From Isoetes taiwanensis (lineage: Eukaryota > Streptophyta > Lycopodiopsida > Isoetales > Isoetaceae), in the NCBI GenBank assembly GCA_021234155.1, contig JAJEKV010000058.1, forward strand, positions 1,357,060-1,421,059: a stretch of DNA of 64,000 bases, written 5' to 3'. The number at the start of each line of letters is the position of its first letter. The first letter of the stretch is position 1. Of this stretch, positions 13,201-25,034 are shown one piece after another. Below the pieces are notes generated by a model. The model was given only the letters and a program-made list of their open reading frames with translations. It did no database searches and was not told the origin of the DNA. Both the position numbers and the translations under genes were made by a program.

Positions 13201-14306
13201 CAAAATACAATAACCAAATATTAAAAGGCTACCAAGAATAGAAGATAATCACGAATGGTAGTGGTAAAATTTATGCCTCTAAATTATCCCCATAGCATGT
13301 GGAAGGATTGGGAAGGCCATTGATCTAGGAATAATTGTCGCTACTCCCTCGCAGACACCTTCATTTCTTTGGGAAAAGGGCGCCCTCACCTTGCTGAGCT
13401 CCTCGCTACTTACACACAATTGAAGAGGGAGAGGTCCCTCCCATCGGTGAAACTAGTCCCTTTGAGATGGTTTCCATGTCAAGAACATGTAAGCTGCTAA
13501 GAGTGTCTTGAAACCTAACCAAAAGATGGGGACGCATCGGGGTTGTCAGCCTCCCACCCTAGTAGCGAGACAACTCCACCAGCCTTCACATGCATGACAT
13601 CGAAAAAATGCAAAGCAAAGATCCATATCGTAGAAGGGCATCATCTTCCGCCCTCGCGCAACCCCTATAATAATGCAAGTTCGGGCTCCTAGTAACATAA
13701 AGATACCGAGGGCCCGCCTCGTCACAAGCCTTTGCACTTTCAGACTCTGGTCCCCTTTGGGATTGTGGAGATGTCGTGCATCACCACCCCAACATGTTCC
13801 CTTCCAATGTCCCAAGATTACGCACCAACACAATGTTTTTCTTCGTGGGTCGCGTATCCATTCAGTGTCCATGACCGGGCATCACTGCAGCGCACATTAC
13901 CGGGCTTTAGGGACTGGAACGAAGGCATGTCAGCTAGCAAAAAATCTTCAAAAAATACATCTACATAGGAATACGTAAGTAAGGTCTATGAATTATGAAG
14001 AGGCCTTTCCTATAATTTCTACTACTAGTTCCGCGACCTCGTTCCTATGCTTTTTCCAACTGCATGGGCCCTACTATCTTGTCTTTAGGATGGACGTCAA
14101 AATTCCATTGTATTCCTTCGATCAACGCTACTAGTAACATGTGTCTAGAGGGGTTTCTAGCGTTGACAAATGTTATGTGTGCATCTCATGTGAATTTTTT
14201 TTTTATGGTCAAATTTGCCTGAGAATTTGGGAGACCAATCAGCCACAGGGCCATGCAATTGGGTAGTACAACCAAGCTACTAGAATTACAATATCCTTAC
14301 TAAGAA

Positions 14307-14330
14307 AGGATGGATGGATGGATAGATAGA
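14307..14330. repeat. Microsatellite (GGAT)n / (AGAT)n
   Basis: Short tetranucleotide run GGATGGATGGATGGATAGATAG. A related but diverged version sits at the paralogous position near 31,078-31,098. Confidence 0.8.
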
Positions 14331-17300
14331 AATAAATTATTAATGATGAAATAACTCCATTAACGTGCTTTTATGCATTAATAATCCCACCCTTGATCTC
14401 TTGATGCATATTTTTTTTGTGAGGATTCAAATACATGCAAGCTTTATAGTCATTGCATAATAAGGGTTGCACTCTCTAACGCTCTGGATTGCCCTAAATT
14501 CCCATCCAGTGGTCTAAATCAACCAAAGCAACATGGGTCAAGGGAGGATTAATTTAAATGAATAATTGTTATGCATTTTAATTATGACAATTAGGGAGGA
14601 GGGAGTGTGTAGGGTTAGTGGTGCTGGCATTATGTGCATTTGCCCGGCATCCACTATGGTTTTAATACATGTTTCTACTCACAGCAGCCCTGCAATCATG
14701 CACCAAGATCGCCTACAATCGTGTATCTGCAGAAACAATGAACTGAAGACAGGGGAATACGGTAGATGGGCGGGAGGTGAGCAAGGATGGGCAACATATG
14801 GGCCTTATTTAAAGGCATGTAACTCTGGTTCTAGGTACTCGATTGGAATGATTTTTATTTCCTTGCATAGATTAGGTCTCAAGCTTTCCAAAGATGATGT
14901 TTTTCTGTTTTGTTTTTTTTTCAAGAAAAAAAGAATTAGGTTTCCATTCTGTTCAAACCGTAGGTGCATGATTTATGACAGTCTCCTCCCTCCTAGTTGT
15001 AACGTATGTGATGTAATAATTGGAATGCCTTATTCACTTGAGTGGGATACTTTAAGACTTCATGAACCACCATCACTTCAAATTGTCTAGATTTGATTCC
15101 TTGGTTGTTTGAGTGAACAATTAGATCAAAGCGACATAAAGCATTTGATTTGGGGGACGTAACATTCATTGACAAGTAAAAGCATCAAGTTGAAATAATT
15201 ATGTCAACTAGCAAAAGTTTGGAAATTTGGATTTTTCGAATTCAAAAAATACATGGTTATGGAATTAGAATCAAATAAGTAGGAAAGTCCCTTAATGATG
15301 GAAAGGAAATTCATAGCTAATCCTACCCTCCTCCTCTACTTTCTCCAACTATGTGGGTCCCATGGCTAACTTATCTCTATGGTGGATGTCAAAATTCCAT
15401 TCTATTCCTTCAATCACCACTAGTAAATCATCGGTGTTGGGCATTCTATCATTGGCAAGCGTTAAATGCGTGTGAGAGTCGATGTGATTCCCCTCATGTT
15501 TGTTTTTGTTGTTAAATTTGTCTAAGAATAGATAGGAAATAATTTTTGATGTTCGCGAAATTCTGCCATGGGTCCATACAAGTAGGTGATAACCATTATT
15601 AGGATTAAAAAACTCATATTTCAAGAGGTTTTCAAGGGAAAAACTTTTGTAGTAATTACAATAATAAAAGGCGGTAATAGACCTGCAAAGAAGCTCATTG
15701 TTTAACAATTGAAGATGAGCATCCATTGAGAAAGGACTATTTATTAAATGCTTCATACAACAAGTTGTTCATGAGTAAGCATAATGCTTTATGAGGAATG
15801 TGGGAGGTAAAACGGTCATTTGCTTCTATTGTTATCTGCGGTGACAAATGTTATTGCTAGTTTAATGATTCATTACTATTTCTTTTATGCTTCATTTTTG
15901 TTGAAAAGCATTTGTTTTTAGGTTTGAGAATACTTAGCGTTTAGGCATCTAGAAGTATTTTCAAGTCTGAAATCTACAAACTTCAGTCATATATGACAAT
16001 GATATGCACTATTTTGATTCAAGTACATGGATAATCTTTTGCATTTTATCCTTCGTTATGTTCCATAACAACAGAGTTTTTATCCTTTGTTATGTTCCAC
16101 ATCAACATATTACATTCTATCAATATTCAATGATCTAGGATGTTACATTTAAAAATTATTATAATAGTTAAATAAAAAAAACTTATTAACATCTGAAATT
16201 GATCAATGAATTTATTGGGAAGGCTTAACGTTCAACAACCTTAAATATCAACTAAAGAAACATTATTTGCCTTGCATTTTACACCCATTATGAGAAAATT
16301 TTAACTTGAACATCTCTTCTGCTGGAGGGAAAGGAGAGCTCAGTGGCTGGCCAGATAAAATTACAGGAGCACATGTGTATACAGGTGCAAACGGAAGCAG
16401 ATTGCCATCTATCTCAAGAAAGGGACTTCCATGGGACCTAGTTCCGAACGTTCTCCTTTGAACCTTACAGTTTCCTATCATTTTTGTCGTGGCCCTCATT
16501 GTTATCCCATTGCAACATGACATATATTCAACCTTATTCTCCCACTGATTTCATCTTGTGTATTTACTCACCTTCACCCATTTCAGAACCTTCTAAATCC
16601 TCAAATGCTCCCCAAACTTATCTTTTCCTGAGGCAACAGTGGCGTTGTGCATGAGATTGTGCCACCTGATCCACCGGACGATCTAGATTTCCTATGTCTG
16701 TCTTTACACGCTTCAGCCTTATCCTCCCACTATATTCATTTCACGTATTTCCTCACCTTCTCTGGGTTTTTTGGCCCTTCTTAAATCCTAAAATGTTTCC
16801 CCTCATGAATCTTACCCTAACTTACTCATCTAGACTAAAAGTCAGCCACCCACAAGTGAAAATTGAGTAAAGAATAAATGCGATAATATGATGATGGTAT
16901 TTTCTTGCCAATAAGAGGCTAGTGGTTATGCAACTTGATGAACCACTATCACTTCAAATTGTCTGTATTTAATTCATTAGTTGTTTCGTGCAGACAATCG
17001 GATCAAAGTGACATAAAGTGTTTGACTTGGGGGTTTCCCCCATTGTTAAAAATCAACATAACATTGATTGATGAATAAAAGCATCAAAATTGGAACAATT
17101 CTGAGTAAGGTTCGAAGAAAGCTTAGAGTCAACTGGCATAATATCTTTCAAAAATGCATCTACATGGAATAAGTGAGGTGGTCTCTCAATTATGAAAAGG
17201 TACTTTATATAACTTGTAGCTAATGGTAGCTCCTATGCTTTCTCCAACTGTATGGGCCCTATGCCTAACTTGTCTTTAGGATGGACGTCAAAATTCCATT

Positions 17301-17935
17301 CTATTCCTCCAATCAACACTACTAGTAATGGGTGTCTAGTGGCCGCGGTTTCTAGTAGTGACAAATGTTAATGCGTGTAAGAGTTGACGTCATTCACCTC
17401 ATGTTGTTTTTGTTGTCAAATTTGTCTGAGAAGTTGGGAGACCAATCGATACCATATTAGGTAGTACAACCATTCGAAACAATAAGGGGTCAAGGGAGGA
17501 TTAATTAATATCAATGGTTGTTACGCATTTTAATTATATCAATAATTGTCATGTATTGTACAAGATAACACCATAATAATTGGATATGCTTATATCACAA
17601 AAAATGGTTCGTCGCACAAAACGTATATTTATACAACCTTTTTGTAGTGTTTCTATATGATTTAGGCCATCTATTTAGTTTGTAGTATAGAACATGCATT
17701 TATAGAGAATGCACACTATTTTTTCTTTTCCAACTAATTTCTTACCATCTTTTTTGTAGTTTCCTATCATTTTTGTCGTCACCCTCATTGTTTGTCCCAA
17801 TATCCTTGCAACATGACACATATTCAGCCTTATCCTCCCACTAATTTCATCTTGTGTAATTACCCACTTTCACCCATCTCAGAACCTTCTAAATCCTCGT
17901 AAACCGTCATTTGGGGGAAATTCCTCGAATATTCC

Positions 17936-18419
17936 CCAAATGTTTATTATAGATAATTTTTAGGTTTAAGAGGATGTTGGCGGCGCCGCTTGCATCGCCG
18001 CAGAGTTTCAGCCGGTCTTGTATCTTTGTTGCGAGTTTAAGCCTCGAGTTTTACTGTTGTCGCATCTTCTGGTAAGCCTCGGGAGTTTAGCTTCCCCGCA
18101 GTTTAAGGCTCGGATCTTTTGTTTGCGGAATCTTAAAATTAAGGCATGAGCTTCCAACGAATATGATAACAAAAGTTCCGTCGTCCTAAGCCATTTAGAT
18201 GGGGCATTCTTTTGTCGCAAAAAACAACAGCCTTGAAGAAATAACGCCCCGGCGAAGCAAAGCAATGGCTTCTTTTGTAGGCGCGCCTTTAAAGAAACGG
18301 GGCCAGACTTCTAGGGCTTCAATCTTTCCGAGAACCCGTGGTTTGATCTTTCCATTGCAAGGCTCTAAAGAGCAGTGGCGGCTCATAGATCCTGATTCGC
18401 GGCCCGCAGGCCCCAAGAC
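17936..18419. other. GC-richer block preceding the LINE
   Basis: Base composition shifts upward relative to the AT-rich repeats on either side. Short open frames occur on both strands, but no motif is recognised. It is probably the upstream, decayed part of the LINE that becomes recognisable from about 18,420. Confidence 0.35.
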
Positions 18420-20777
18420 TATATAAGCTCTTCACAAAGCGAAAGGGAGATACATGGTAAAAAACCGAAGGGCTTTGTTTGGACATGCTTATGGCGAGCC
18501 AAAAGCTTTTTGGCGTAAGGTGTTATACAAAGAAGCGCCGGTGGCCGGTAATGTAAGTGTGGAGCGATGGATGCACCGCTTGCGATTATATGACCCCCGT
18601 GAGCTAATGCGTGGTCCCTGATCGCAGGAAGAGGTGTCACTCACCACGCGGGAGGATGTCCAGCCAGGTCTCGCGCATCCGCCAATGGCAAGGCAAAGGA
18701 TTTACAGGGCCGCAAGAAAGTTGTTGAAGTGGGGTGGCCCATCTGGTGGTAGGGCCCCCGACGTGATCATTAACCGTAGCTCTAAGCGAGGGCTCCCGTG
18801 AGTGGATGGTTAGTAAAGGTTGTTCCCGTCATAAAGCCGGGTAATATCGGATGGCCGAAATTACCGATGATTATGGTAAGCTTCGGGCCCGCTTGCAAAG
18901 CTCCCCGGCAGGGTGGTGGAGAAGAAGCTCGCAAGGGGCCAAAGAGGCGGTGGGGGAGCACTGGCCGGTGAGGAGCTTTCGCCACCTCCACGACCGACCA
19001 TATCTTCACTTTGAGAGTGTTGATGGAGGCAAGCCCACGCTGTGACGAGGACTTGTATTCTTTGCTTTGCAGATTTTAAGATCGCATATGATACCGCCCC
19101 GAGGACATGTTTGTGGGCGTAGGTTGCAAGAATTGGGCGAAGTTCCACAAGAGTTGCAAAATGTGAAAATTCAGCTTTATGATGGGATTTATGCCGCTTG
19201 TTGCCCTTATATGAAGATCTACCGGGTGTAGCTAGCACTATGGGAGTTGCTGGGCTGCCCGCTGTTCTCAACGCTTTTGGGTTGTACATTGATAGATTGG
19301 AGACGGATGCACTACCATGGGGAGCCGGTGCAATTATCCGATCGCGACCTCCGTGAGCCGCTACTATATCGCGGATGATGTAGCTTTGTTAGCCCACACG
19401 CGCAGCCAGCATGCGCCAGCGGTTGGATGCCCCCTCGATGGGTTCTTGGGGCAACGGGAATGACAAAGGAATCTTGCACAAAAACTAAGCTTCTCGGCGA
19501 TCCTCGGTTCCGCAACACCCTATCCCTGAGTTATATTACGTGGAAATCGAAGTGGAGATGGTCGTGGAGCTTCAAGTATCTGAATTGATTTCACTACTAA
19601 CATCTTTATGGATGAGTGTGTGAGAGGAGAGCCAAAAGCGGTCTGGAAGGCTTTATATGCAAAGGCAAAAACAGCGTGTTCTGATAGATCTCTCGCGGAT
19701 GGGTGAGGAGGAGCACACCGGCTAGGCTGGCTTTAATCGGCGGTCTTTGCTATATGGGGTGGAGGTTTGGGGCCCAAAGTTAGCAAAAAATACGGGGATA
19801 GGTTGAAAGGGTGCGTAAAGCTTTCTTGACATATAGCTTGGGAGTGAAGGACACCCATCAGACGATTTTTGTTGTATGAGACGGGTTCGCCTTTACGACA
19901 TTCGCTATGCGCAGCATCTTACTTGCTTCCATAAGGTGGATGGGATGGATGAGCATCGCTTGCCCCCACAGTCGCGGTTGTTAATCTGAGGGCCCCCAAA
20001 TGGGTCAAGAGAGGGGCATGGCACGAGCAATCAGAAGGGATGGTTTAGGAGGTGGTCTATGGATTACCAAATCGATGGTGGCACCGGCCCCGGACATCGC
20101 GAGAATAGGCAATGATTGATGCGGCTATGCCACCCCTGCGGGATGCCTCTCTACCTTGCAAAGCCCAAGACAGCACTATCACGCCGGGATTAATCCCGCC
20201 TGAGCATGGACCCCCATCTGGCATTTTGAAAGCAATACATCTCCCGAAGAAATCCGAGAGCTATTGCCGCCATAAGGACGGGTTCCCATTACCTGGGGTA
20301 AATTGAAATAGTCATTTGGGGGTGAATGGCAGTACCTGGGATCCCCGGGGAGGAGAGGATATGTCGGTGTTGGAGATGCACGTGGATAGAGGATGAGCAC
20401 CATGCCCTCCCAGCCTAGTGCCCAACATATATGCCCATGTCCGGTAATGCACTGCGATCTTAGATGCTCGACACAATCGCTTCACATCGCCATTTGCATC
20501 ACCTATGGTAGCCTTGGCCGGGAGCTTACATCCTGTGATTTAAGTAAAAGTCGGACTTGCTCTTCGGGGCATGGTATTTGAGAGCCATCATAGGGTTTTT
20601 CCTCCCAAGTGGGGTTTTCATCCCGGTAGTAGGGTTCTACCGTCTGGTTACATTGTTTGTTTTTGGTGTTGGAGTTTTTGGCTTTTTTTGCCCCATTTTC
20701 TGCATGTGGTACGGCCTCATAGGCCTCGGCCTCCTGAGGGCGTAAAATAAACTTCCTTCCTTCCTTCCTTCCTTCCT
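18420..20777 (+). mobile_element. Decayed non-LTR retrotransposon (LINE), reverse transcriptase region
   Basis: Several LINE ORF2 landmarks can be read on the plus strand, in the right order but in different frames. They are a pre-RT segment with EPKAFWRKVLYKEAP (about 18,500-18,545), a VVPVIKPGN motif (about 18,820-18,845, reached only by a frameshift) and a GLYIDRLE motif (about 19,270-19,295). The RT catalytic motif YYIADDVALLAH follows at 19,362-19,397, then a downstream stretch with LLYETGSP (near 19,875). Stops and frameshifts interrupt all of it, so it is dead. The 3' end is a (TTCC)6 run at 20,753-20,776, acting as the simple-repeat tail expected of some LINE families. A 5' endonuclease domain was not found, so it is probably 5'-truncated or too decayed. 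Confidence 0.75.
20753..20776 (+). repeat. (TTCC)6 tail of the LINE
   Basis: Six perfect TTCC units directly after a CGTAAAATAAAC segment, at the 3' end of the plus-strand LINE. Confidence 0.85.
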
Positions 20778-20780
20778 TTT

Positions 20781-23215
20781 TAAAAGAACATTTACATTCT
20801 CGGCATTTCTGTAAGTTCTTAAAAAGAAAGAAGTGTCTTAAATGTTTTTAAGACTTTTAGAAAGAGCATTCTCCGCATTTCTGTAAGTTCTAGGGCTTCA
20901 GGCTTTTAAGTTCTTTTGAATCAGAGCCTAAAAACGAGGGACTTTGAGCTTCTAGGGCTTGAAATTGCCTTCTCAGAGGGGGCTTCGGGCCTTTCTAGAG
21001 TAGATTCATCTCTGTTTCTGATTGGAGGAGCAATGCGTAAGGCATTTGCAAGCTGTTAGCATAAACTCGCAAGCATAAACTCAAGAAGTTAGGCATAAAC
21101 TTCCAAGTCATATCGGTAGGCTTGCTGAAGCATAAAACTCGCATTAAACTCAAAAAAGAAACCATGTTTGTAAGAATCTCTTGCAAAGAACTGGCGGGAA
21201 AACAAGGCCGAATTTCCCCAATGCAGGTTCGTTTGATAGCCTACCGGATTGAGGGAAGTCACGCCTGTAAACGCCAGAAGCCCTGGGCGCCGGGCCAAGC
21301 ACTAACGTGCCGCTTCTCTCGGGCGTGGCGCCGCCGCCGTTTCTTGGCCGAAACCTCAATCCTACGATTACCTAGCACAAACCCCCTCGCTCCCCAGGAA
21401 ATTCCTGGAGTTTCCACTATAAGTTCTTTTTTGGTAATATTTTGGGTAAGGGTTTCCACACAGCTTCCACACAGTTTCATAAAGTTTCCACACAGTTTCA
21501 TATAAAAGTGACAGTTGCATGGAACAGGTGCCCATATAACCAAAATTACAACAGGCAATTTTTCCTTCAGAATTATATGTTTTCCATTGTTCCACATTGC
21601 TGCACCATATATACATATGATGATTGAAAAGGAATGCATAGAACTATGCTGTCAAATGCCAATAAACAACATATATATTCAAAAAATCATCACAGGCCTA
21701 GACATTTGAACCCATCATCCAGAATCCTCAAAATTTACTAAAAACAAGTAGGGTCATCATGGTGAACAATTTTTTTACTCCACATCAGCCATAAGATTTC
21801 ATGCCCATCCACGAGCTCCACCAAAGAATAGGCTAATACAACAAGCCATGCAAGCAAGAATCAGTTGTGCCATAATCGCCAGCAAAAACTCAGGTCCTGC
21901 AGAACCAACAGAAGCCCTGTATATCCCAGAATCTGGGCATAGTGAGAAAAATGGAGGGGTTTTTTTTTATCACACTCCTCATCTTTGGCAGATTCCAGAA
22001 CTTGTTGCGCTCCTCACATCTGTATGCAGCCAAACCTATGCCGAAAAAACCTTTGCCCCTGACCTCCTTAATCACCTTCATAACCCTAGTGAGCATATTT
22101 AACCACAGAAACAAGGTGCTGCGCCGCGGAGGTTGCCCTCCATGGCCTAGGGTGAAGTGAAGCTTAAATCATAGTTCAAAAGTCATGTTTTGACAATCAA
22201 TTCAAAACCATAAACCCTAACATTTGGAAATAGAATTCTCTGCGGTCAGGGCGACCTACATTTATCTTCCAAAATGCAACCAAAGAGTTCCCACAGAAAC
22301 AGAAAATAAAGAACACACTTCAACCGGAATACAATGAATGATATTGAAATAAAGCTTTGTTTGTTAGGCAAGGTAAGTATCTCACATAAATCGAAGGTTG
22401 TGGAGCCGCAAACACATCGAATATCTCATTGTTTGTTTGTTTGGTTGTGGGCGGTCGGGATAAAAGCTTTAGGCATACGCTTTTGCATTCTATTGTACAA
22501 TTCATTGGATGCATTCCCCTATTTCAAATTGTTATTTGCCGAATGACGACGATTACATGTATATATTGTAGGTCTTGTAATTTTTCTTATATGCCCGGTT
22601 TGTTGATCCAAGCTTGAATAATAATTAGCAAGCAATCCGGCACGATGGTCACCTAGAACTCCAATTCAATCAAGGGTCATGAGAGATTGCAATGAATTCC
22701 GCTTCTACCACACATTGCAAAAGTATGCCCCTATGAGCTTATAAACTATTACGTAACTCGAAATAATATCCACAATTAAACATAGAGTCAAAATTATTTT
22801 TATGGCTAAACAATGCTTTGGTTTCATTGTCTTCATCATGTCTTGATCATGCAAAGGTCCATTGAATGCAAAAATATAATAAACCTTGTCGATGATATTC
22901 TTGTATTGTTAGGTGGAAATGTTTTCCCACATGGCGAAGTTGAAGAAGCACGACTTGAAATTGGTCAAAATCTTTTATAATTCACGTAGATGTTGAAAAC
23001 AAAGGGATCTTGACAAGACATAAATGTTGATTAACAATATAGAGGCCCAACAAATAGATCAAAACGCAGTTATAAGTCTCGGCCCGAGGTTCAATTCCTT
23101 GGAGCCCTCATTTTCTTTAAGTTGTAGTGCTTCTAGAAAGTGGTGAATTGACCATCAAGCATTACCCCGAAAAACTATGAAGGATCGCATGAAGTCGACC
23201 ACCGCAAAAATACGA
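20781..23215. other. Intergenic DNA with a GC-rich patch
   Basis: Mostly AT-rich, with no gene I can support. The first 200 bp carry repeated phrases such as GCATTTCTGTAAGTTCT (near 20,799 and 20,876). A CpG-rich patch at about 21,235-21,400 resembles a first-exon or promoter region but leads into no convincing ORF on either strand. Three tandem phrases TTTCCACACAGTTTCATA-like lie at about 21,455-21,505. Confidence 0.35.
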
Positions 23216-23219
23216 CAAT

Positions 23220-23780
23220 GTGGAAGATTCCCTAGATTTTTAAGGTTCTAGAATCCCAAAGACTATTCCAAGATTAGCATATATTCCTCAATATTCTATG
23301 TACATTCTTCTAGGATTAATTCAGATTTTATAAAAGATTCCCCTAAATTCACTATATCCTCAACTTAAATTATGGCGATTCCCTTGCATTCCCTAGATTC
23401 TCAAAAAATTTTCCATAGATTCTCAAGATTCTCTTGAGATTCCCCTGGATTCTCGTGAGATTGGCCCAAGATTCAACTAGATTCCCCACGCGATTCTATG
23501 TAGGTTCTCTTGGATTCCCTTAGATTCTATGAAGATCCCTGCTAGATTCTTCAAGGTTTTATCAAGATTCCCCTAGATTCCCAAAGATCTCATGAAGAAG
23601 ATTCCTTTGGATTCCTTTAGATCATATGAAGTCTTCGAAAACTTCCAAAATTAAGGCGTCAAGTTTAAAAGTCTAAATTCAATTAGAGTTCCTCAGTTCT
23701 CCAACATTCTTTTTAGGGTTTGACCAGATTATTGAAATATTCAATTGAGGGATTCTATCAAGATGCCCTTAGATTCTCCA
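23220..23780. repeat. Degenerate minisatellite-like tract (AGATTCYC units)
   Basis: A long run in which short phrases such as AGATTCCC, TAGATTCT and AAGATTCCCCTAGATT recur every 10-20 bp with frequent small changes. No fixed period survives over the whole tract. It looks like an old, slipped short-unit satellite. No ORF crosses it. Confidence 0.7.
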
Positions 23781-23978
23781 ATATGCGTATGCAAATGTTG
23801 TGTATTTTGTATGGTATCTAATTCAAGATTGCAATTTGGGATATTTAGAAATAAAGGCATCATCTAAATTTGAGCTTCAGGGCTTATATGAAGATTCTTT
23901 TGAAAATTGCTAGAGTTATGAATGTGTTGCATGTTTAACAAAAATCTAGAACTTCAAGATTAGACCAATATTTATCAA

Positions 23979-24297
23979 GGGTAAAAGCATGTTAGGGTGT
24001 ACCACTTTTTGGAACCCAAAAGTACATACACTAGGTACTTTCGGATTTGGTACTTTCTCATTTTATTTTCATTAAAACTAGTACAAAAGTCCAAAATAAA
24101 AGTCAAGGATGCACTAATATTCAAAGTTAAGATAAAGAATGTAATGTTCTTGAGACCAAAATATATATAAAAGTTCTAGAATGTACCTTTTATTGAGATA
24201 TTCCGAGAGGTGCCCCAAGATCCACAGGTACCTTTTTAGGTACTTTTTTGGTCACTAAATAATACTTTTTAAGGGACACCCTAACATGCTTTTACCC
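23979..24297. mobile_element. MITE, 319 bp, 22-bp perfect terminal inverted repeats
   Basis: The first 22 bp (23,979-24,000, starting GGGTAAAAGCATGTTAGG) are the exact reverse complement of the last 22 bp (24,276-24,297). The element is flanked by TCAA on both sides (23,975-23,978 and 24,298-24,301), which fits a 4-bp target-site duplication. Subterminal GGTACTTT and AAAGTACC motifs continue the imperfect inverted symmetry. No coding capacity. Superfamily not assigned: the 4-bp duplication does not match the usual 3-bp (PIF) or 8-bp (hAT) rule. Confidence 0.85.
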
Positions 24298-24901
24298 TCA
24301 ACTATCATGAGCATAACAACATGGTATGTGGCCGGGCTCTAGGATGTCTCAGACATGTATAATATGTAAAAACGTAAGTGTTCAAAGAGAGGAGAGGAAA
24401 AAAACTTATTATAGGACCTAGAAATTTGGTAGATTTACTTGTATGACGATGAATTTCAAAGTATTGCAAATCTTTGGAATTTACATTTCGGCCGGGTTGT
24501 AATGCTTAACCTTATCAAAGCTTCACCGTGATAGCATCCGAAAGAAGCTAAATTAACTAGTTTTTTCATGTATGAAGCATATTTTTGTGTTTTTCTTAGA
24601 TTTTCCTAAAACAATGACATTCAACTAACATGCAAAATAAATTCATAGAACCTTATGAGCAATAAATTGATAAAAGTTTGATGTTGCAATAAATTCACAA
24701 ATCCATAGCATTCCACATCTTAGAGGACATTGCATTGTGACTTTTACACAGTAATGGCATTTACATTACCCAATGCTATTGCTCATGCACATGGGAACAA
24801 CAAAACGAAGTTCACTTCTAAGAATGGCATTTATATTATCCAATCCACGAACAATGCCAAACAACTCCATTTAGATAAGCCAAATTCAATGTTTCTTCCA
24901 A

Positions 24902-25034
24902 AAGCATCATAATTATATTTTGTAGGCCGTCCTATTAAATCCATATCTATCCGCAACTAGTACCTATAGAAGCATCATAATTATATTTGTAGGCCGTCCT
25001 ATTAAATCATATCTATCCGCAACTAGTACCTATG
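24902..25034. repeat. Tandem duplication, ~67-bp unit x2
   Basis: The unit beginning AGCATCATAATTATATTT and ending TAGTACCTAT occurs twice back to back, differing only by small indels. This is a recent local duplication. Confidence 0.9.

Larger units (their letters stand above)
12442..17935. repeat. Composite dispersed repeat, copy A (with a partial unit in front)
   Basis: Non-coding repeat region made of recurring blocks. Block 1 carries AAATTGTCTRGATTTGATTC (about 12,930, 15,085, 16,955). Block 2 carries TTTAGGATGGACGTCAAAA (about 14,085 and 17,275). Block 3 carries CAAGGGAGGATTAATT (about 14,538 and 17,490). The interval 14,047-16,470 is collinear with 30,826-33,345, and 17,385-17,757 with 33,350-33,720. 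The segment 16,590-17,560 is related to 29,810-30,780, so the underlying unit is about 3.5-4 kb. The 174-codon ORF at 14,566-15,090 is interrupted in the other copy and is not taken as a gene. Confidence 0.7.

Noticed and set aside
13546-13978. Overlapping ORFs of about 100 codons on both strands
   Set aside because: Both strands are open because the patch is GC-richer. Neither frame shows a motif or is conserved in the related repeat.
14566-15090. 174-codon plus-strand ORF in composite repeat copy A
   Set aside because: The paralogous frame in copy B stops at 31,571, and the composition is not protein-like, so the ORF is not maintained.
23080-23112. tRNA-like GGTTCAATTCC B-box and T-arm
   Set aside because: The T-arm pairs, but no box A, anticodon arm or acceptor pairing could be found upstream.
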